Below, in pieces: positions 1-5,042 of a DNA stretch of 14,816 bases. The notes beneath the pieces were generated by a model. The model saw only the letters and a program-made list of their open reading frames with translations. It had not been told where the DNA came from and did not search any database. How positions within the stretch are numbered: the stretch's first letter is position 1; each line of letters starts with the position of its first letter. Both the position numbers and the translations under genes were made by a program. The stretch is taken from NCBI GenBank assembly GCA_021768985.1, contig JAETTR010000013.1:1-14816 (forward strand), read 5' to 3'. This stretch comes from Bacillota bacterium (GTDB taxonomy: Bacteria; Bacillota; Clostridia; Christensenellales; Borkfalkiaceae).

Positions 1-60
1 GCGCGGCGCAGTAACCGTCTGTTGGAGCTCACCGTGAACACGCTTACGAACGTTCTGTAA
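1..60 (+). CDS. C-terminal tail of a possible + strand gene, unknown
   Basis: An open frame with no stop for 19 codons runs in from the left edge and ends in TAA at 58-60; the visible peptide ends ...LLELTVNTLTNVL. The rest lies outside the window, so no family can be named. The opposite strand is also open here, so the call rests only on frame openness, the typical stop and the hairpin about 30 bp downstream. It could be chance. Confidence 0.3.
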   Translation, partial: ARRSNRLLELTVNTLTNVL

Positions 61-89
61 ATTCGTTCGATCCCGCCGCCCGCTTTTCC

Positions 90-115
90 GCCCACCCCTG
101 TATACGGGGGTGGGC
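90..115. terminator. GC-rich hairpin, possible weak convergent terminator
   Basis: A perfect 9-bp stem (GCCCACCCC at 90-98 with GGGGTGGGC at 107-115) encloses an 8-nt loop. It sits between the possible + gene ending at 60 and the - gene ending at 120, where a shared terminator would be expected. Neither side has a real T-run, so intrinsic termination would be weak. Confidence 0.35.
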
Positions 116-119
116 AAAA

Positions 120-317
120 TTACATATTAAGGTCTGTAACCGCAAGCACAAAAGTCTGATTGTTCGGCAATTTGTAAAACAATCCGTTTCCTCCGCGAAG
201 AAACTTCCCGACAAAATAATCTTTTAAAATCGGTTCGATTTCGTCAAGCAAATCCTGCGGGGAAACCGGCGGCTCGTTCGCCGCAATTAATTCTTCGTAC
301 TTCTGTTCGTTTTTCAT
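120..317 (-). CDS. small acidic protein of unknown function (65 aa)
   Basis: I do not recognise this protein. It is 65 residues, with an acidic helical N-terminal half (KYEELIAANEPP, then DLLDEIEPILKDYF) and a C-terminal stretch GNGLFYKLPNNQTFVLAVTD that reads like a short beta hairpin. No signal peptide or membrane segment is visible. The ATG at 317 was chosen over the ATG 24 bp upstream because a clear GAAGGAG lies 8 nt before it. It is divergent from the XRE regulator at 450, with 132 bp between the two starts, and a TATAAT promoter lies at 369-398. This layout and the AT-rich composition resemble cargo or control genes of integrated elements, so it may be the regulator's target. That role is inference only. 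Confidence 0.6.
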   Translation of the reverse strand: MKNEQKYEELIAANEPPVSPQDLLDEIEPILKDYFVGKFLRGGNGLFYKLPNNQTFVLAVTDLNM

Positions 318-368
318 AAATGATTCTCCTTCGTCAGTCATGAATTCGCGCGCTGAATTCTACATATA

Positions 369-398
369 ATTATACCCCTATGTCTGACCAGAACGCAA
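369..398 (-). promoter_or_regulatory. predicted sigma-A promoter for the 65-aa gene
   Basis: On the - strand a perfect TATAAT (369-374) follows a partial -35, TTGCGT (393-398), with an 18-nt spacer. The start codon lies about 50 nt downstream. The spacer contains the palindrome at 383-392, so a protein bound there would block the promoter. Confidence 0.55.
383..392. promoter_or_regulatory. candidate operator palindrome TCTG-AC-CAGA
   Basis: A perfect 4+4 palindrome, TCTGACCAGA, lies in the spacer of the - strand promoter. A related half-site, GCCAGAC (408-414), forms an imperfect inverted repeat with GTCTGAC (382-388) and lies just before the + strand -10. Two such sites between divergent promoters, next to an XRE gene, are typical of autoregulated repressor switches. 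Short palindromes can arise by chance and binding is inferred. Confidence 0.4.
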
Positions 399-416
399 AT
401 GTTTTTTGCCAGACTG

Positions 417-425
417 TGGGATAAT
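417..425 (+). promoter_or_regulatory. possible extended -10 promoter for the XRE gene
   Basis: TG at 417-418, one base, then GATAAT at 420-425 fits an extended -10 element. No good -35 is visible at the normal distance. The start site would fall near 432, a few bases before the AAGGAG at 435-440, giving a very short leader. It overlaps the repeat half-site at 408-414, which fits autoregulation. Confidence 0.4.
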
Positions 426-449
426 TATTTGTCGAAGGAGCACTATTTT

Positions 450-887
450 ATGGATATCTTGTCGAAGTTCCCGATGCGACTGAAAGAACTGATGGACGAA
501 GCCGAAGTGAAAACGCCCGAGTTGGCGGAAAAAACAAAAATCGATCAATCCGCGATTGCAAGATTTTTAAAGGGAGAACGCTTGCCGTCCGCCGAAAGCT
601 TAACGATTCTTGCCGACTTCTTCCGCTGTTCGACAGATTATCTGCTTGGACGTTCCGACGTTTTGGACGATCGCATTTATAAGCGGAGACCGCCGTTTTC
701 CGAACAGATAAATATTTTATTAAAGCATTTTAAAATCACAAAATACCGTTTGGGAAAAGACGTAAAACTGTCCGATGAAACGATAAACCGCTGGCAGAAA
801 GGACTTTACGAGCCGACCGTAGAAAGCTTGGTTCGTATTGCAAAAGAATACGATTGCTCCGTCGATTTTATTCTCGGCAGAATTTGA
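450..887 (+). CDS. XRE-family transcriptional regulator with two tandem HTH domains
   Basis: A 145-residue cytoplasmic DNA-binding protein built from two consecutive Cro/C1-type helix-turn-helix units. Unit 1 spans about residues 8-68 (LAEKTKIDQSAIARFLKGERLPS, ending CSTDYLLGR) and unit 2 about 84-144 (RLGKDVKLSDETINRWQKGLYEP, ending CSVDFILGR). The two share the same layout, including ESL and the final S-x-D-x-x-LGR signature, suggesting internal duplication. There is no peptidase or sensor domain. The ATG at 450 was chosen over one at 399 because AAGGAG lies 9 nt before it and the upstream extension is unlike XRE N-termini. It is divergent from the 65-aa gene and probably represses that gene and itself (inference). 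The region is AT-richer than the housekeeping genes, consistent with acquisition by transfer. Confidence 0.85.
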   Translation: MDILSKFPMRLKELMDEAEVKTPELAEKTKIDQSAIARFLKGERLPSAESLTILADFFRCSTDYLLGRSDVLDDRIYKRRPPFSEQINILLKHFKITKYRLGKDVKLSDETINRWQKGLYEPTVESLVRIAKEYDCSVDFILGRI

Positions 888-897
888 AAAGAATAAA

Positions 898-933
898 AAA
901 CGCGCCCGACTGTTTTCACAGTCGGGCGCGTTT
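898..933. terminator. strong bidirectional intrinsic terminator
   Basis: A perfect 15-bp stem (898-912 with 919-933) encloses the 6-nt loop TTTTCA. It lies between the XRE gene ending at 887 (+) and the membrane gene ending at 944 (-). The A-rich left side gives a U-run for the - strand and TTTCGCGTTTCTTTT serves the + strand, so it can end both transcripts. Confidence 0.85.
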
Positions 934-943
934 CGCGTTTCTT

Positions 944-1555
944 TTAAAGCTTATATTTTGCAGTCATCTTCAAAACGGAGGCGAGGCAGTCGTTGAGCGA
1001 GCCGAGCTCCGATTCGGTCAGGGATTTGCCGCGGTAGGTATCGATCGCGCGGGAGAGCACCTCGATTTCCAGACGGTCCGCCGCCGTGAGCCGTTCCGCC
1101 TTTAACTTCCCGAGCAAGCCCGATACGTATTCGAGCTGCATTCCGCACTCCTCGGCGGTAACGGCGGGCGCTTCGACGCGGTTCGCCGCGGGCGCAGTCG
1201 GCTCCGCGGGATAGTCGAGCGGTTCGCGGAATTTCTGATAAATTTTTTCCTCGCGGCTGCCGCGCTTCTTTTTTCTGCCGAAGGGGCGGGGCAGGAAGAG
1301 TACGAGCCGCAATACGCCGCAGAGCACGGCGCAGAGCGCGAGATACAGCAACGCGGTTTCGCTCCCCTGCTTGCAGGCGACGAGGAAGAAGCCCGCGCCG
1401 AGCACGATTACGGAGAGCCCCCAATACGCTCTTTTTCCGCCGAATACGGCGAGAATCACCGTAACGAGCACCAGAAGCGCGGGACATGCGAACAGAGCGA
1501 CCCAATCGGGCACCCGTTCCGCGACGAAGTTGACGATTTGATTGAAAATTTCCAT
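944..1555 (-). CDS. three-helix integral membrane protein, unknown function (203 aa)
   Basis: Not a family I recognise. Three hydrophobic segments (about residues 18-38, 43-61 and 67-88) are followed by a strongly basic stretch (GRKKKRGSR, about 93-101) that should keep the C-terminal half in the cytoplasm. After a Pro/Ala-rich linker (about 113-132), residues 134-203 form a likely helical domain rich in charged residues (EYVSGLLGKLKAERLTAADRLEIEVLSRAID). The assigned ATG at 1555 has GGAGG 14 nt upstream, longer than ideal. A second ATG at 1609 is in the same frame with a much better AAAAGGAGGAG, but a TGA at 1586-1588 cuts that reading after seven residues. So either 1555 is the start and the mini-ORF is a leader, or the gene has lost its original N-terminus. 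It lies downstream of addA but 217 bp away. Confidence 0.7.
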   Translation of the reverse strand: MEIFNQIVNFVAERVPDWVALFACPALLVLVTVILAVFGGKRAYWGLSVIVLGAGFFLVACKQGSETALLYLALCAVLCGVLRLVLFLPRPFGRKKKRGSREEKIYQKFREPLDYPAEPTAPAANRVEAPAVTAEECGMQLEYVSGLLGKLKAERLTAADRLEIEVLSRAIDTYRGKSLTESELGSLNDCLASVLKMTAKYKL

Positions 1556-1585
1556 TTGTTGATTTACGACCTCCGATATCAGTTT

Positions 1586-1609
1586 TCAGTTCTGATAAAG
1601 GATTGCCAT
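1586..1609 (-). other. mini-ORF MAILYQN with strong ribosome binding site, in frame with the next gene
   Basis: ATG at 1609 is preceded by AAAAGGAGGAG at good spacing and encodes only seven residues before TGA at 1586-1588. The frame is the same as the 203-aa gene; after the TGA it runs open (KLISEVVNQQ) into that gene's ATG at 1555. This is either a leader peptide coupled to the downstream start or the true N-terminus broken by a nonsense change. Confidence 0.4.
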
Positions 1610-1628
1610 ACGCTCCTCCTTTTATCCC

Positions 1629-1658
1629 GCGGATTCTGACTGTTTTCGTCGAATCCGC
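1629..1658 (-). promoter_or_regulatory. leader hairpin upstream of the membrane-protein gene
   Basis: GCGGATTC (1629-1636) pairs perfectly with GAATCCGC (1651-1658), and an inner GAC/GTC pair extends the stem past one bulged base to a 7-nt loop. On the - strand it stands just before the strong ribosome binding site of the mini-ORF. On the + strand it is followed by a T-rich run, so it could act as a terminator there, though no + gene reaches it. Its role is unknown. Confidence 0.35.
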
Positions 1659-1703
1659 CCGTTTTGCAATTTTTTCTTTTTACATTTTTAAAATTATTTC
1701 AGC

Positions 1704-1765
1704 TCACGGAATTTCTTTGCCCGCATTCTGCCTCGCAGAGATTTCTGTTTGAAAGAAATTCGTGA
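1704..1765. repeat. inverted repeat in the 217-bp gap after addA
   Basis: TCACGGAATTTCTTT (1704-1718) matches the reverse complement of AAAGAAATTCGTGA (1752-1765) except for one extra base. The loop contains a smaller perfect hairpin (TCTGC at 1727-1731 with GCAGA at 1735-1739). It begins 8 bp past the addA stop and is followed on the - strand by an A/T-rich stretch, so it may end or stabilise the addBA message. The rest of the gap (1556-1772) holds the leader elements listed separately and no other gene. Confidence 0.45.
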
Positions 1766-1772
1766 ACTTAAT

Positions 1773-4013
1773 CTACATTTCTATTTCCCGACACCTTGCA
1801 ACGTTGATGATTTTTGCGGAAATTTTGGCTTCGTCGATTTTCAACGCGCGCGCCGTCGCCTTTCTATAAAGACGAATCTGCTTTTCGTATCGCGCGCGCA
1901 GATAGTCGTCGCCGTGCCCCGAATACTTATAATCGAGAATGAGATATCCCTGCGGCGTTTCGCACAGCAAATCGATCGCGCCCTGAAAGACGATCTCGTC
2001 CTTCGACTCCGTTTCGTACAGCTCGCAAGCGGGCAGGCGCGCAAGAAAGGTCTGTTCCCGCCGAACCCGCATTCCTTTCAGCGCGGCGATCGCGGGAATC
2101 GCGAGTATGCGTTCCAGCTTTTCGGTCTTTAACAGCGCAAGCGTTTCCTCGGACAGCTCCGCCCGCGCGCGCATGTCGGCAAGCTGTTCCGCCGCGGGCA
2201 TGCCGAACCGCGCGCGTTCCAGAAACGCGTGATAGGCGATCCCCTCCTCCGCCGTGTAGCCGCCCTCTTCGTCCGTATCGAAGAAGGGTACCGTTTCGCC
2301 GCGCAACAGATCGGTCGCCGAGCTTTTCACGGGCAGGGAAACGCTCGCCCGATCCCCGTAGTCGGCTTGATAAACGCGCCGAAGCAGTTCGTAAGCCTCC
2401 GTATCCGCCGCCGCGGCGAACGCGTTGCGTGCGGGCGCGGGTCGTTCCGCGGGCGAATCCTCTACCCGATATTCGGCGCAGGCGGAAAAATCGATAAAAT
2501 CGGAAAACCGCTTGGCGTACTCGGGCGAAAGCGCGTGATCGCGCTCCCCGTACATGATATGCAGACGGCAACGGGCGCGCGTCATGGCGACGTACAACAG
2601 ATTCTTTTCCTGTACGAGCTCCTCTCTGCGCTGCAACACCGCCGCCGCGCGGCGCGCCAGCGTTTCGGATACGAGCTTTTGTTCGGTATCGTACGCGCGG
2701 GGAGAGACGAGCAGCCGCTCGGTGTACATGAGCTCGTCCTTTTCCGCGCCGTGGAAATTGCCGTCCAGACCGGCGAGAATGACGACGGGGTATTCGAGCC
2801 CCTTGGAGGCGTGCATGGTGAGCACCTTGACCGCGCCTTCGCCGCCGCTCTCCGCGTATTCCACGCGGTAGTCGGTCGCTTTCAGACGCACGAGGAAGTC
2901 GTGCACGCTTCCGCAGCTCTCCGCCTCGGCGGTGAGTCTGCGCACCCGCGTGAGCCGCTCCCTGCCCCCCTGTTTGGCGGCGATCTGCCGTTCGAGACCC
3001 GCGTCGAGCAGTTCGTTGATCACTTCCGCCGCCGTCCGCACGCGCGCGTGCAAGCGGAGCTCCTCCGCCCGCGCCCGAAACGCCGCGAGCTTTTTCGCCA
3101 CGCCGTCCGCCATCTTTTTTTCGTACTCCCGACACGCTTCGCGAAAGGTGAACGGCGATGGAAAGCGGGCGCGGACTTTGGCGAGCTCGGAATCGGTAAA
3201 GCCGCCGATCGCGGAAAGGAGGGCGGTTGCGAGCGGAATATCCTGCTCGGCGTTGTCCAGCCAGGACAGCCAGTCGATGACGAGCCGCGCCTCGAAGCAA
3301 TCGCACACGTTGGTTTTGGAGGAGGACGTGACGGGAATTCCCCGCCGCGCGAGGGCGCGCACGATCCGCTCCGCGTCGCCCGTATTCTTGCGGGTGAGCA
3401 CGGCGACGTCGCCGTAAGTGACGGGCTTATACCGCTTGCGATCGTCCTCGCCCTCTCCGAGTTTTTCGTCCGCGTCGTACCACTGCGCGCCGCATTCCTC
3501 CTCCACGAGCAGGGCGACCTGCTCGGCGAGCGCGTCCGTCTCCGCCCTGCCCGCGTTTTCGAGCACCGAATAGATACTGCGCTCCGTCTTTTCGTTCTTC
3601 TCTTCGCGCACGGCGCGGAAGAACACTTCGCCCGCATAGCCGCCGTACCGATCCCCGCCCCGCATGGGCGGGTAGTTTTCCATGATCGGCGCGAACACGC
3701 GGTTCACCGCTTCGAGCACCCGATTCGCCGAACGGAAGTTCGACGTGAGCCGTAAGGAATGTTCGAGCTCTTTTTCCTTCCGAATAAAATATTCCGACCT
3801 GCTCCCGCGGAAGCCGTAGATCGCCTGTTTGGAATCCCCCACGAGAAAGAGCTCTTCCCCCGAAACGAGGGAAATAAGCTTCTCCTGCACGGGGTTGACG
3901 TCCTGATACTCGTCCACGAACACGTAGCGGTATTTTTCGGAGAGCTCTTTGCGGGCGTCCTCGTTCTGAAGGACGGCGAGCGCGAAATGCTCCAGATCGT
4001 CGTAATCGAGCAC
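1773..4013 (-). CDS. addA: AddA C-terminal fragment: helicase motifs II-VI and nuclease domain
   Basis: This is the 746-residue part of addA after the amber codon, counted from the first possible start, GTG at 4013; the same frame actually continues up to the TAG at 4038. It carries LDYDDLEH, DEYQD, GDSKQAIYGFRGS, the motif V and VI helicase signatures and the complete C-terminal nuclease, but no Walker A, so alone it could not hydrolyse ATP. Only a weak GGGAAG precedes the GTG, so re-initiation would be inefficient. The nuclease residues are intact (GAIDLL, LDYK, YEKQIRLY). Its stop is TAG at 1773-1775. Confidence 0.75.
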   Translation of the reverse strand: MLDYDDLEHFALAVLQNEDARKELSEKYRYVFVDEYQDVNPVQEKLISLVSGEELFLVGDSKQAIYGFRGSRSEYFIRKEKELEHSLRLTSNFRSANRVLEAVNRVFAPIMENYPPMRGGDRYGGYAGEVFFRAVREEKNEKTERSIYSVLENAGRAETDALAEQVALLVEEECGAQWYDADEKLGEGEDDRKRYKPVTYGDVAVLTRKNTGDAERIVRALARRGIPVTSSSKTNVCDCFEARLVIDWLSWLDNAEQDIPLATALLSAIGGFTDSELAKVRARFPSPFTFREACREYEKKMADGVAKKLAAFRARAEELRLHARVRTAAEVINELLDAGLERQIAAKQGGRERLTRVRRLTAEAESCGSVHDFLVRLKATDYRVEYAESGGEGAVKVLTMHASKGLEYPVVILAGLDGNFHGAEKDELMYTERLLVSPRAYDTEQKLVSETLARRAAAVLQRREELVQEKNLLYVAMTRARCRLHIMYGERDHALSPEYAKRFSDFIDFSACAEYRVEDSPAERPAPARNAFAAAADTEAYELLRRVYQADYGDRASVSLPVKSSATDLLRGETVPFFDTDEEGGYTAEEGIAYHAFLERARFGMPAAEQLADMRARAELSEETLALLKTEKLERILAIPAIAALKGMRVRREQTFLARLPACELYETESKDEIVFQGAIDLLCETPQGYLILDYKYSGHGDDYLRARYEKQIRLYRKATARALKIDEAKISAKIINVARCREIEM

Positions 4014-4037
4014 GTTCGCTTCCCGCTTCAGGCGGGA

Positions 4038-4040
4038 CTA
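4038..4040 (-). other. in-frame amber codon (codon 335) in addA
   Basis: The - strand reads KYDEA, TAG, SRLKREANVLDYDDLEH. In UvrD/AddA helicases a tyrosine usually stands about this far before LDFDDL (pattern Y-x-x-L-K), so TAC or TAT to TAG is the likely change; CAG (Gln) to TAG is the alternative. Either is one base. The gene's own terminal stop is also TAG, which argues against TAG being read as sense. Confidence 0.8.
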
Positions 4041-5042
4041 CGCTTCGTCGTATTTCAGCGCGAGTCCGGCAAGCGCGGCGGCGCGGCGGCGACCGTTTTC
4101 GCAACGCGCGTATTCCTCCTCCCGTCCGCCGATCTCCCGAATTTCGCCGCAAAGCTCTTTGACCGCCTTCGAGCACGCCGAAAGCGTTTTCAGCGCTTTC
4201 AGCTCCGCGCCCTCCGCCTTCGTCATGCGGGGCATCGTCGCGATCGCGAACGGCGCGCCCGCGAACTCCGCCATGGCAAACAGGTCGGGCGCGGCGAGCA
4301 GCGTTTCGCACACCTTCGCGATATCCCCGCACACAAGCTCCGCCCGCGCGTTTTTGCCGCCGAGCGAATCGGAAATCTCCCGCGTCTTGTTCAACAAAAA
4401 TTCCGCGTTCCGACGAAAATCATCGCAGAGGATTCCGCAGGCTTCCCCGAACTTGTCCTCCCGCCCGATCCGCGCGAGCGTTTCGCGGTAGCCTTCGCCC
4501 CCGCGCACGGCGCGGTAGAGGGAAAGCACGAGATTCTTTAACCGCGTATCCTTTTTCTTGCGGAAATACACGGAGAGCAGATCGGCGAATTCTTCGCCCC
4601 CGTCCGCGTACGCTTCTTCGAACACTTCCGCCGTCGCCTTGGCGGACAGCGCGTTGCCCTCGGCGTCCTCGGGCGAAATAATGCGGAAGGCGGGATCGAC
4701 GCCGACGAGATAGAAATGCGTGCGCACGAGCCTGCCGCAAAAGGAATGGATCGTGCCGATCTCCGCCATCGGAAGCGATTTGAGCTGTTCCTTCAAACGG
4801 GCGCGGGCGGAAGGATTTTCGCCGATATTTTTTAAGAGCGCGGCGCGCAGGCGGTCGCGCATCTGCGCCGCCGCCTTGTTGGTGAAGGTGAGCGCCAGCA
4901 CGCGGTTCAAATCGGCGCCCTGTAAAATGAGTTCCACGAGGCGGTTGATCATGACGAAGGTCTTGCCGCTCCCCGCCGAGGCGGACACGATAATTCTGCC
5001 GCGGGCGGAGATCGCCGCCTGTTGTTCGGGCGTGTAGTTCAT
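4038..5042 (-). CDS. addA: AddA N-terminal fragment: Walker A domain
   Basis: This 334-residue part of addA lies before the amber codon. It begins MNYTPEQQAAI, has the Walker A motif SASAGSGKT at residues 20-28, motif Ia (ALTFTNKAAAQM) and the IGTIHSFCGRL motif typical of RecB/AddA helicases, then a helical 1B-like region. It stops at TAG 4038-4040 just before the Walker B region, so it cannot be an active helicase alone. The start at 5042 is fixed by the ATGA overlap with addB; an upstream in-frame extension to 5156 lies inside addB and is not AddA-like. Confidence 0.8.
   Translation of the reverse strand: MNYTPEQQAAISARGRIIVSASAGSGKTFVMINRLVELILQGADLNRVLALTFTNKAAAQMRDRLRAALLKNIGENPSARARLKEQLKSLPMAEIGTIHSFCGRLVRTHFYLVGVDPAFRIISPEDAEGNALSAKATAEVFEEAYADGGEEFADLLSVYFRKKKDTRLKNLVLSLYRAVRGGEGYRETLARIGREDKFGEACGILCDDFRRNAEFLLNKTREISDSLGGKNARAELVCGDIAKVCETLLAAPDLFAMAEFAGAPFAIATMPRMTKAEGAELKALKTLSACSKAVKELCGEIREIGGREEEYARCENGRRRAAALAGLALKYDEA

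Larger units (their letters stand above)
1773..5042 (-). pseudogene. addA: addA, ATP-dependent helicase/nuclease subunit A, interrupted by an in-frame TAG
   Basis: AddA is the motor and one nuclease of the AddAB complex, which resects double-strand breaks for RecA-dependent repair. The frame from ATG 5042 (GGAGGAGG just upstream, ATGA overlap with addB) to TAG 1773 is 1089 codons, in the normal range though shorter than Bacillus subtilis AddA. It is colinear with the family: Walker A ASAGSGKT (K27), TFTNKAAAQMRDRL, then after the break LDYDDLEH, Walker B VFVDEYQD (D377), GDSKQAIYGFRGS, LTSNFRS, VKVLTMHASKGLEYPVVI, LLYVAMTRAR, and a RecB-type nuclease (GIAYHAFLE, FQGAIDLL, LILDYK with D1037/K1039, YEKQIRLY). 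A single TAG replaces codon 335. All flanking sequence stays in frame with no decay, so this is a very recent mutation, a strain variant or a sequence error. Confidence 0.85.

Noticed and set aside
2229..3755. Open reading frame of 508 codons on the + strand opposite addA
   Set aside because: It is an antisense shadow of a GC-rich gene: no ribosome binding site, arginine/alanine-rich low-complexity translation, while the - strand frame has all the AddA motifs.
4038..4040. TAG read as a sense codon (pyrrolysine or another recoding)
   Set aside because: The authentic end of addA is also TAG and the other genes use TAA or TGA; one internal TAG is better explained by mutation or error. It is kept only as a test.
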